Assembly (NCBI GenBank): GCA_030917025.1
Contig: JAUPVN010000118.1
Span: forward strand, 1 to 5,242
From: Patescibacteria group bacterium
GTDB lineage: Bacteria; Patescibacteriota; Saccharimonadia; Saccharimonadales; CAIOMD01
Direction: 5' to 3'
DNA length: 5,242 nucleotides
Shown: one piece after another, positions 1 through 4,843 of the stretch
Position numbering within the stretch: position 1 is the first letter of the stretch
How the letters are laid out: each line of letters begins with the position of its first letter
Notes under the pieces: generated by a model
What the model saw: only the letters and a program-made list of their open reading frames with translations
What the model was told of the DNA's origin: nothing
Databases searched by the model: none
Position numbers and translations under genes: made by a program

Positions 1-146
1 AAATCTTCTGGTGGAGATTTTGTTGGCGTAAACTTGCCATCCATTAAATCTATATGGATACGTTTTGCAAAACTGTTTAATAAATTTAATTGTTTATTAA
101 ACGTTTTCTCGTCTGTGGCTGTTACTGTTGGGCTAATATATTTCAT
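1..146 (-). CDS. rpe: ribulose-phosphate 3-epimerase, N-terminal part (cut by window edge)
   Basis: Rpe interconverts ribulose 5-phosphate and xylulose 5-phosphate in the cytoplasm, as part of the non-oxidative pentose phosphate pathway. Reading the minus strand from the ATG at 146-144 gives 48 complete codons with no stop, running off the window. The protein starts MKYISPTV and then has HIDLMDGKFTP at about residues 31-41. This corresponds to the family's H-x-D-x-M-D signature, whose His and Asp are metal ligands. The usual APS near the N-terminus is SPT here, and the usual VPN after the signature is TPT, so this is a divergent branch. It begins 10 bp after the rpiA stop, in the same direction, so it is very probably co-transcribed. 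No clear Shine-Dalgarno precedes it, which suggests translational coupling to rpiA. The C-terminal two thirds are not visible. A related TIM-barrel epimerase is the main alternative. Confidence 0.85.
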   Translation of the reverse strand, partial: MKYISPTVTATDEKTFNKQLNLLNSFAKRIHIDLMDGKFTPTKSPPED

Positions 147-156
147 TAATATAATT

Positions 157-855
157 TTAGTCTGTTATAACTTTAATATCAAAGCCCGTAAACAAGCCAG
201 AGCCGGTAATGCCCACTGTATTATTTATTATTGAATTTAATTCTTTAGGATCAATTACGGTTTTTATGGCAATATCCATAATTATATTGCCTTGTTCTGT
301 AATAACTCCACCGTCTTTACCGCCAGCGGGCCGAATGTTGGGTGTTGCCCCTAAGCTATTTTGCAACTGATCTGTAACCAAATTTACTGCTTCTGGTATT
401 ACCTCTATGGGTAGAGGCATTTTTTGACCTAAATGGTCTACTAATTTAGATTTATCTACCAAAATATATCTAATATCAGAGCTAGCGCAAACTAACTTTT
501 CGCGCACAAAAGCACCGCCACGGCCTTTAATAATATTGTTATTTGGGTCTACTTCGTCTGCGCCGTCAAAGTACCAATCTGGTTTTGCGTTTAATAGTGT
601 GGTTTGTTTTAAACCAAGTTGAGTAATATATCCTGCAATTTCGTGCGAAGTAGCAATAAAAAGTAAATTTAGGCCATCTTTTTTTACCTTTTTAGACAAT
701 TCTATTAAAGTTAAAAAAGCCGTGGTACCAGAACCAACGCCTATAACCTGATTATTTTTAGCATACTGAGCTACTTGGCCAGCAATTTTTTGCTTAGCTT
801 CTTTATTGCTAATTTCACCATTCCAAATTGGCTCAGAACTATTAAACCACTGCAT
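157..855 (-). CDS. rpiA: ribose-5-phosphate isomerase A
   Basis: RpiA interconverts ribose 5-phosphate and ribulose 5-phosphate, feeding nucleotide synthesis and the pentose phosphate pathway. The 232-residue product shows the family landmarks in order: phosphate loop GVGSGTTA (39-46), DGADE (97-101), KGRGGAFVREK (110-120), PLPIEVIPEA (147-156) and GITGSGLFTG (215-224). The catalytic set of the E. coli enzyme (two Asp of DGADE, then Lys, then Glu) is at D97, D100, K110 and E119, with the same spacing, so it should be active. It is slightly longer than the roughly 220-residue norm because about 15 residues precede the usual start. The ATG at 855 is supported by AAGGGGG at 860-866, 4 nt upstream. 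It lies 45 bp after rpiB and 10 bp before rpe, as part of a five-gene minus-strand run. It is notable for being adjacent to the non-homologous isomerase RpiB. Confidence 0.96.
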   Translation of the reverse strand: MQWFNSSEPIWNGEISNKEAKQKIAGQVAQYAKNNQVIGVGSGTTAFLTLIELSKKVKKDGLNLLFIATSHEIAGYITQLGLKQTTLLNAKPDWYFDGADEVDPNNNIIKGRGGAFVREKLVCASSDIRYILVDKSKLVDHLGQKMPLPIEVIPEAVNLVTDQLQNSLGATPNIRPAGGKDGGVITEQGNIIMDIAIKTVIDPKELNSIINNTVGITGSGLFTGFDIKVITD

Positions 856-859
856 AAAG

Positions 860-866
860 CCCCCTT
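860..866 (-). promoter_or_regulatory. ribosome binding site of rpiA
   Basis: On the minus strand AAGGGGG lies 4 nt before the ATG at 855. It is G-rich in an otherwise AT-rich spacer and fixes the start of rpiA, supporting the extended N-terminus of the protein. Confidence 0.65.
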
Positions 867-877
867 ATTTATACACT

Positions 878-900
878 CATGTTACCACAAATGTAGCATG
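878..900 (-). other. stem-loop between rpiB and rpiA
   Basis: The arms CATGCTAC and GTAACATG can pair at 7 of 8 positions (one C-A mismatch) around a 7-nt loop. The hairpin starts immediately after the rpiB stop codon. The promoter-distal arm is not followed by a T tract, so it is not a standard intrinsic terminator. An intercistronic hairpin that protects or processes the mRNA is more likely. The overlapping TAGCATGCTA at 894-903 is a perfect 10-bp palindrome that includes the rpiB stop. Confidence 0.4.
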
Positions 901-1350
901 CTACAACGAATCTAGCTCTGCATTACGCCTAATAAAACGAGGTGCAGCCGCAAAAGGAGTAGTCAAAAAATCTTCTATAATATTTTCAATTAAAACTTGA
1001 TCGTGCTGGTACATTTCTGCAGAGATTGCAATAATATTAGCATCTTCGTCATTACGCATTACTTTGGCAGCTTGGCGGCTCCAACCAAAACCTGCTCTAA
1101 TGCCCCTAAAACGATTTGCAGCCATAATCATTCCTTGGCCGGTGCCACAAATTAGTATAGCTCGTGCATCATCGTCTTCGCTAGATAATACCTTATGAAC
1201 AGCCCTACCTGCAAAAACCGGAAAATCATCATCTGGGTTTAAACTTTTTGCGCTATCATCTTCTACGTCGTATCCGCGGTCTTTTAAATATGCAATAATG
1301 TCATTTTTTGTTTCAAAACCTCTGTGATCTGCTGCTACAAAAATCTTCAT
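901..1350 (-). CDS. rpiB: ribose-5-phosphate isomerase B / RpiB-LacAB family sugar-phosphate isomerase
   Basis: RpiB is the second, structurally unrelated aldose-ketose isomerase for ribose 5-phosphate; some relatives act on allose 6-phosphate or galactose 6-phosphate. The 149-residue length is normal. Landmarks are ADHRG (7-11), CGTGQGMIMAANR (68-80) with the catalytic Cys at C68, and GIRAG (83-87). The conserved R-x-H-N-D-x-N stretch reads RNDEDAN at 99-105. Counted from the catalytic Cys (33 residues, as in E. coli RpiB from C66 to H99), the ring-opening His is Asp101 here. The fold and family are clear, but catalytic efficiency or substrate may differ. The gene starts 5 bp after the gap stop with only a weak AGAG upstream, so it is probably translationally coupled to gap. 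rpiA follows 45 bp downstream. Confidence 0.92.
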   Translation of the reverse strand: MKIFVAADHRGFETKNDIIAYLKDRGYDVEDDSAKSLNPDDDFPVFAGRAVHKVLSSEDDDARAILICGTGQGMIMAANRFRGIRAGFGWSRQAAKVMRNDEDANIIAISAEMYQHDQVLIENIIEDFLTTPFAAAPRFIRRNAELDSL

Positions 1351-1355
1351 AATAA

Positions 1356-2429
1356 TTACTCTATATGAGCCTCTTGCGGGCCAGCAAACGTAGTAGCTGG
1401 GTCTTCTTGTTTTGCGCGTTGCAACTGGGCCCCTACGTCTGCCGTAAGCTCTATAAGCCTATTGCAATAGCCCCATTCGTTGTCGTACCAAGCAACTACT
1501 TTAACTAAGTTGTCTGCAACTACATTTGTAAGGCTTAAATCAATTATGGCACTATGGCTATTACCAATAAAATCGCAAGAAACTAAGGGTTCGTCTGTAA
1601 CAGATAATATTCCCTGGTAATAAGGTTCTTTTGCCGCTTTAATAAATGCATCGTTAATTTCTTGTACGCTTGTGTTGCTTTTTGTAACTACTACAAAATC
1701 TGCCAAACTAACCACTGGCGTGGGTACTCTTACACTTAAACCCCCAAAAACTCCGGCAATTTGCGGTAATGCAATGCCTGCAGCAATAGATGCTCCTGTA
1801 GTTGTTGGAACAATATTTTCTGCTGCGTTACGAGATTCTCGCAAGTCTTTGGCAGGTGCATCTAGCAATTTTTGACTTGGTGTATAACTATGAACAGTTG
1901 TCATCATAGCCTTTTCTATGCCAAAATTTTGCTCTAAAATGTCCATTACGGGCGTAATGCAGTTTGTGGTGCAACTAGCATTGCTAATTATGTCTGTTGC
2001 GTTATCTAGGGCGTCTTCGTTTACCCCTAATACAACCGTTGTTGCACCATCGCCTTTTGCGGGCGAACTTAACACTACTTTTTTAGCACCAGCTTGATCT
2101 ATATGTGATCTAGCTTTATTAGGATCAACAAAATGCCCCGTGCATTCAATTACAACATCTACTCCAATTTCTCCCCATGGCAAGGTAGCTGGGTCAGATT
2201 GCCTATAAACTTTTATAGATTTATCATTAACAATTATGTTTTCTTCATCATAAGAAACATTGTGCACATATGGACCATAGTTACTATCGTGCTTTAACAA
2301 ATAAGCAAGTGTTTTGGTATCTGTTAAGTCATTAATCGCTACAACCTCTATATCGTTACGTTCAAACGCAACCTTAAAGGCATTACGGCCTATCCTGCCA
2401 AATCCATTTATTGCAACTTTTGTTACCAT
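1356..2429 (-). CDS. gap: glyceraldehyde-3-phosphate dehydrogenase, type I (NAD-dependent)
   Basis: This enzyme oxidises and phosphorylates glyceraldehyde 3-phosphate to 1,3-bisphosphoglycerate, reducing NAD+, in glycolysis. The Rossmann motif NGFGRIGR is at 8-15. Asp34 in the AIND stretch at the end of the second strand favours NAD over NADP. The active site SNASCTTNC gives catalytic C153, and the partner His180 in TTVHSYT lies 27 residues on, as in E. coli. The C-terminal WYDNEWGYCNR (314-324) is standard. At 357 residues it is about 20 longer than usual, because of a polar tail after ELTADVGA ending in HIE. The substrate loop reads HSYTPSQKLLDAPAKDLRESR, somewhat divergent from E. coli. 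The start at 2429 is supported by AGAAAGG 9 nt upstream. It follows ppa by 83 bp, with a promoter candidate between, and precedes rpiB by 5 bp. Confidence 0.97.
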   Translation of the reverse strand: MVTKVAINGFGRIGRNAFKVAFERNDIEVVAINDLTDTKTLAYLLKHDSNYGPYVHNVSYDEENIIVNDKSIKVYRQSDPATLPWGEIGVDVVIECTGHFVDPNKARSHIDQAGAKKVVLSSPAKGDGATTVVLGVNEDALDNATDIISNASCTTNCITPVMDILEQNFGIEKAMMTTVHSYTPSQKLLDAPAKDLRESRNAAENIVPTTTGASIAAGIALPQIAGVFGGLSVRVPTPVVSLADFVVVTKSNTSVQEINDAFIKAAKEPYYQGILSVTDEPLVSCDFIGNSHSAIIDLSLTNVVADNLVKVVAWYDNEWGYCNRLIELTADVGAQLQRAKQEDPATTFAGPQEAHIE

Positions 2430-2432
2430 ATA

Positions 2433-2472
2433 TTATAACCTTTCTTAAAGTTATTTCTGCTTATGGTTATAA
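2433..2472 (-). repeat. inverted repeat in the gap leader
   Basis: TTATAACC at 2433-2440 and GGTTATAA at 2465-2472 are perfect 8-bp inverted repeats with a 24-bp spacer. One arm covers the final GG of the gap Shine-Dalgarno (2439-2445) and the other lies at the predicted transcription start. It could be a two-site operator (32 bp centre to centre, about three helical turns) or, in read-through mRNA from ppa, a hairpin that partly masks the ribosome binding site. It is AT-rich, so chance is possible. Confidence 0.35.
2439..2445 (-). promoter_or_regulatory. ribosome binding site of gap
   Basis: AGAAAGG on the minus strand, 9 nt before the gap ATG. The identical heptamer precedes ppa (3061-3067), which supports both starts. 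Confidence 0.7.
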
Positions 2473-2500
2473 GTATAGTTTAAACAATAAATATCCGCAA
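2472..2500 (-). promoter_or_regulatory. candidate sigma-70 type promoter for gap-rpiB-rpiA-rpe
   Basis: On the minus strand TTGCGG (2500-2495) and TATACT (2477-2472) are separated by exactly 17 bp. The -10 matches TATAAT at 5 of 6 positions and the -35 matches at 3 of 6. A start near 2465 would give a leader of about 35 nt carrying the AGAAAGG site. It would let gap and the pentose phosphate genes be expressed independently of ppa. Confidence 0.4.
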
Positions 2501-2512
2501 ATAACCCTTATA

Positions 2513-3052
2513 CTAAGAACTACTATTTGTTTTGTAGCGTTCTATGCAATCGTTTATTATGGCCTTGGCGTCATTAACATCACCCCAACCTTGCACATTT
2601 GTGCTGCCAGGCTTGTAAAGATCTTTATAGTGGCTAAAATGATGTTCAATTTGTTGCTGCCATCGTTCGCCTAAGTCTGCTAAACTCTTTACTTTATTAT
2701 TTGTATGCCTATCGTCTGCTGGCACAGCAATAACTTTATGATCCATTTCGCCATCATCCTCAAAATTTAGTACTCCCACAATTGTAGCCTCTAACCAAAT
2801 ACCTGTTGGTAAAGGTTCGTCTGTTACTACTAAAACATCTAGTTCGTCTCCATCTTCATCTAAGGTTTGTGGAATAAACCCATAATTTACAGGTTTGGCA
2901 AAAATTGCTGGCTCTACTCTATCTAACATAAAAGCTGCGCGCGTTCTATCCCACTCTATTTTATTTGTACTACCTTTTGGGATCTCTATTACACAATTAA
3001 TTTTGCCGTCACTTACATCACCTACTGTTAAAACTTTATTAAAATCAGCCAT
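2513..3052 (-). CDS. ppa: inorganic pyrophosphatase, family I (soluble)
   Basis: This enzyme hydrolyses the pyrophosphate released by nucleic acid, protein and cofactor synthesis to two phosphates, using Mg2+, in the cytoplasm. The 179-residue length is typical of bacterial family I enzymes. Landmarks are EIPKGSTNK (23-31), VNYGFIPQT (55-63) and the signature DGDELDVLV at 67-75, with metal-binding D67, D69 and D72. FEDDGEMDHKVIAVP follows, with D99 and D104 spaced as the E. coli Asp97/Asp102 pair. All the residues I can place for metal binding are present. The ATG at 3052 has AGAAAGG 8 nt upstream. It is the first gene of the minus-strand run, divergent from the gene at 3104 across a 51-bp spacer, and 83 bp upstream of gap. 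Confidence 0.97.
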   Translation of the reverse strand: MADFNKVLTVGDVSDGKINCVIEIPKGSTNKIEWDRTRAAFMLDRVEPAIFAKPVNYGFIPQTLDEDGDELDVLVVTDEPLPTGIWLEATIVGVLNFEDDGEMDHKVIAVPADDRHTNNKVKSLADLGERWQQQIEHHFSHYKDLYKPGSTNVQGWGDVNDAKAIINDCIERYKTNSSS

Positions 3053-3060
3053 TATTATTA

Positions 3061-3067
3061 CCTTTCT
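3061..3067 (-). promoter_or_regulatory. ribosome binding site of ppa
   Basis: AGAAAGG on the minus strand, 8 nt before the ppa ATG, identical to the site before gap. Confidence 0.7.
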
Positions 3068-3081
3068 TTTATTAGTTCTTT

Positions 3082-3099
3082 TTTATAGTATACAATACT
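3082..3099. promoter_or_regulatory. divergent promoter region between ppa and the GDPD-like gene
   Basis: Minus strand: TATACT (3092-3087) is a good -10 for ppa and would give a short leader with the AGAAAGG site; no convincing -35 lies 16-18 bp upstream. Plus strand: TACAAT (3091-3096) lies 7 bp before the ATG at 3104, so a transcript would begin at or next to the start codon. The two -10 candidates overlap, so the directions may compete. AGTAT-ACA-ATACT (3087-3099) is a perfect 5-bp dyad across both. Confidence 0.35.
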
Positions 3100-3103
3100 T
3101 AGT

Positions 3104-3757
3104 ATGAATATAATTGCGCATCATGGCAAAAAAAAGCATCAAAAAGGCGATATATTACCGCAACTTATTTTTAGCAGTAAACAAAAAGTTTTAGCTTTAG
3201 AACTTGATATTCAGTATACAAAAGATAATGCAATTATTATTTACCATAACAAAATTTTGCCAAGCGGATTACCTATAAAAGATACCAATTTAAAAAATAT
3301 TCAATCAGAATTGCCACATATACACACCTTAAACGAGGTTTTTAAAGTGCTGCCAAACACGCCATTATTTATAGAATCTAAAACAAATGGCACAATTGCC
3401 AAATCTTTAAATTTACTTAAAAAACGCCAAAATTACGCAGTGGCAAGCTTTTGTAAAGATGAAATATTAGCAACAAAAATACACTTACCGCACATTAACA
3501 CCTTTTTATTGCAACATTACCATCCTTTTGGCCTAATAAAAAGTGCTATAAAAGTGCATGCAAACGGTATTGGCTATAATAAAAATTGGCTTTTTCTTTT
3601 GCCTTATTATTATTGGCAATGCAAGCGCAAAAAATTAAGTATTTATGTATATACAATTAATACACCCTGGATATCAAAATTAATTATTAAACTTATGCCG
3701 CAAGTTATTATTTGCACAGATAACCCGCAAGATATACTAAATACCAATGAAAAATAA
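3104..3757 (+). CDS. divergent glycerophosphodiester phosphodiesterase-like protein
   Basis: The GDPD family (TIM barrel) hydrolyses glycerophosphodiesters or lysophospholipids to glycerol 3-phosphate or related phosphates. Over 217 residues the order of motifs fits: IIAHHG (3-8) for the family's AHRG, ELDIQYTKD (33-41), IIYHNK (45-50) for the v-x-HD stretch, PLFIESK (87-93), VYTIN (182-186) for WTvN, and CTDNP (204-208) for TDyP. Candidate catalytic His6 and His48 and metal ligands E33, D35 and E91 are all kept. Two departures are clear: the Arg of HRG is His7, and the PENT motif that normally follows is absent. There is no signal peptide, so it is probably cytoplasmic or membrane-associated through the aromatic stretch NWLFLLPYYYW (161-171). 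No Shine-Dalgarno precedes the ATG. It overlaps the next gene by 11 bp. The family is fairly sure; the substrate is unknown. Confidence 0.8.
   Translation: MNIIAHHGKKKHQKGDILPQLIFSSKQKVLALELDIQYTKDNAIIIYHNKILPSGLPIKDTNLKNIQSELPHIHTLNEVFKVLPNTPLFIESKTNGTIAKSLNLLKKRQNYAVASFCKDEILATKIHLPHINTFLLQHYHPFGLIKSAIKVHANGIGYNKNWLFLLPYYYWQCKRKKLSIYVYTINTPWISKLIIKLMPQVIICTDNPQDILNTNEK
3747..3757 (+). other. 11-bp overlap of the GDPD-like and b5-like genes
   Basis: The ATG of the b5-like gene sits within ATGAAAAATAA, whose last three bases are the stop of the upstream gene in another frame. With no Shine-Dalgarno of its own, the downstream gene likely depends on ribosomes finishing the upstream one. Confidence 0.75.
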
Positions 3758-4139
3758 AAAAACTGTATATATTATTGCTATTGTTGGAGTATTATTTGGG
3801 CTATGCATTGGCGCATTATATTTATTTTTGAGCGGCAGCCAAAAATCAAACGATTCTATACCGCAATCACCCCCCAGCGTGGTTATAAGCGCGGCAGAGC
3901 TATCTAACCATAGTACTGCGGCAGATTGTTGGGTTGTTTTGGGTGGCGTGGTCTACAACGCTACTACGCTCATAAACAATTATCCCCAGTACTCTAATGC
4001 CATATCAGGCGTTTGTGGCAAAGATGGTTACAGCGTTTTTGTAGACCAAAAATATAGCCAATCTGTAATAGACCAAAAAGATATACCAAAACTAAAATCA
4101 GAACTCACGGCTAATAAAATTGGCGTAATAGCACCTTAA
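3747..4139 (+). CDS. membrane-anchored cytochrome b5-fold protein lacking haem-ligand histidines
   Basis: The 130-residue protein has a basic N-terminus, one hydrophobic segment at about 7-28 and a Ser/Pro linker (30-46), then an external domain. That domain aligns with cytochrome b5-like haem/steroid-binding domains: ELSNHSTAADCWVVLGGVVYNATT (51-74), then the position of HPGG, then GVCGKDGYSVF (88-98). The first axial ligand, His of HPGG, is Tyr79 in YPQY. The second, five residues after the conserved Phe98, is Tyr103. Haem binding in the usual bis-His way is therefore not expected. C61 and C90 are kept and could form a disulfide outside the cell; this is inference. The ATG lies inside the end of the GDPD-like gene with no separate ribosome binding site, so the two are probably translationally coupled. 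The function is unknown; a small-ligand or structural surface domain is possible. Confidence 0.75.
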   Translation: MKNKKTVYIIAIVGVLFGLCIGALYLFLSGSQKSNDSIPQSPPSVVISAAELSNHSTAADCWVVLGGVVYNATTLINNYPQYSNAISGVCGKDGYSVFVDQKYSQSVIDQKDIPKLKSELTANKIGVIAP

Positions 4140-4150
4140 ACAGTTAAAAA

Positions 4151-4708
4151 CTATTGAGGGAACAGTAAAGAATCTATTTCTTGAACAAGCCCGTTAGTGG
4201 CTTTTAAATCTGCATTAACTATTAAAGTTTTTTGGCCTTTGGCATCAATTATATATACACTACCGTCTGTTACTTCTACTTTGACTTCTTGGCCTTGCAG
4301 GGTTTTTATTAACTGCCCATTAGTAAGTTGGCTTGTTGTTATTTCTGCAGGAATTATATTGTATTTTAATACATCGGCCAACTTTGCTTGGTTTTCTGGC
4401 TTTAATAAAGTATCTAAGGTACCTTCTGGCAAATTATCAAAGGCTTGATCGTTTGCTGCCAAAACAGTGTAAGGGCCTGCTCCTTGCAATGTAGCCGTTA
4501 AGCCAGCCGCCTCTATGGCCTTATTCAATGTAGTAAAATCGTTATAATCGTTAATTGTACCAACAACATCTAGCGTTGGGTTTTGCTGGCTAGTTTTTGC
4601 AGTTGTAGTAGCATTGTTATCTTTTTTTACAAACATGTAGGCAGCCCCTGCGCCAATTATTAACACTGCAATAACTACTATGGTTATAATTTTAGATTTT
4701 TTACTCAT
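4151..4708 (-). CDS. membrane-anchored FAS1 (fasciclin) domain protein
   Basis: FAS1 domains are extracellular adhesion or ligand-binding modules. The 185-residue product has a lysine-rich start, a single hydrophobic segment at about 7-27, a Thr/Ser/Asn/Gln-rich linker (30-48) and one FAS1 domain (about 55-185). The H1 box reads GPYTVLAANDQAF (78-90) and the H2 box NGLVQEIDSLLFP (172-184). The central YH pair is Y116-N117, in VLKYNIIP. No lipobox Cys is present, so it is likely an uncleaved signal anchor with the domain outside the cell. AAGGA lies 8 nt before the ATG and a TATAAT -10 about 30 bp before it. It ends 11 bp from the end of the b5-like gene on the other strand and diverges from the small gene at 4844. 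Its partner is unknown; adhesion is family-based inference. Confidence 0.9.
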   Translation of the reverse strand: MSKKSKIITIVVIAVLIIGAGAAYMFVKKDNNATTTAKTSQQNPTLDVVGTINDYNDFTTLNKAIEAAGLTATLQGAGPYTVLAANDQAFDNLPEGTLDTLLKPENQAKLADVLKYNIIPAEITTSQLTNGQLIKTLQGQEVKVEVTDGSVYIIDAKGQKTLIVNADLKATNGLVQEIDSLLFPQ

Positions 4709-4715
4709 TTTATTA

Positions 4716-4720
4716 TCCTT
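4716..4720 (-). promoter_or_regulatory. ribosome binding site of the FAS1 gene
   Basis: AAGGA on the minus strand, 7 nt before the ATG at 4708. It supports the start that includes the whole signal anchor. Confidence 0.65.
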
Positions 4721-4737
4721 ATGCTATTGATACCTTT

Positions 4738-4743
4738 ATTATA
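4738..4743 (-). promoter_or_regulatory. -10 element for the FAS1 gene
   Basis: A perfect TATAAT on the minus strand, preceded directly by TG, 29 bp upstream of the ATG. No good -35 is seen 16-18 bp further up (ATGTGG at 17 bp is poor). A start near 4731 would leave a leader with the AAGGA site. Confidence 0.5.
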
Positions 4744-4775
4744 CACCAAACAAACCATAACCACATAGCATATAA

Positions 4776-4787
4776 AATACTAGTATT
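4776..4787. repeat. 12-bp perfect palindrome
   Basis: AATACTAGTATT reads the same on both strands. It lies in the divergent spacer between the FAS1 gene and the small gene at 4844, upstream of both, where a repressor or activator dimer could bind. Its right half overlaps the first copy of the TAGTATTG direct repeat. Confidence 0.5.
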
Positions 4788-4808
4788 GCATAATTGTATA
4801 TAGTATTG
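4781..4808 (+). repeat. 8-bp direct repeat at 20-bp spacing
   Basis: TAGTATTG occurs at 4781-4788 and again at 4801-4808, offset by exactly 20 bp (about two helical turns), so bound proteins would sit on the same DNA face. The heptamer AGTATTG also occurs in reverse orientation (CAATACT) at 3093-3099 in the ppa divergent promoter. AT-rich composition makes a chance origin possible. Confidence 0.4.
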
Positions 4809-4833
4809 TTAATATACATTTATATTAACAATA
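4804..4833. repeat. perfect 13-bp inverted repeat before the small gene
   Basis: TATTGTTAATATA (4804-4816) and its exact complement TATATTAACAATA (4821-4833) flank a 4-base CATT spacer. The right arm abuts the Shine-Dalgarno of the gene at 4844, overlapping its first A. It has no T tract and faces into a gene, so it is not a terminator for that gene. It may be a dyad operator, or an mRNA hairpin next to the ribosome binding site. Which one depends on where transcription starts, and no promoter for the small gene is clear. Confidence 0.75.
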
Positions 4834-4838
4834 GGAGA
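4833..4838 (+). promoter_or_regulatory. ribosome binding site of the small orphan gene
   Basis: AGGAGA with about 6 nt between AGGAG and the ATG at 4844, close to the ideal anti-16S complement. It is the strongest Shine-Dalgarno in the window and the main evidence that the short frame is translated. Confidence 0.75.
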
Positions 4839-4843
4839 AGATA

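Noticed and set aside
806..1000. Plus-strand frame bridging rpiA and rpiB
   Set aside because: Antisense to two clear enzymes across their spacer, with no ribosome binding site.
2411..2674. 87-codon plus-strand frame across the gap leader and ppa end
   Set aside because: It lies antisense to ppa and gap, has no ribosome binding site, and the conserved minus-strand proteins explain the DNA.
2895..3107. 70-codon plus-strand frame with a hydrophobic C-terminus
   Set aside because: It is antisense to ppa and its hydrophobic end comes from reading the T-rich divergent promoter; no start signal supports it.
4140..4150. Bidirectional terminator between the convergent b5-like and FAS1 genes
   Set aside because: Only AGTT-AAA-AACT (4 bp) can pair, with no GC-rich stem; too weak to call.
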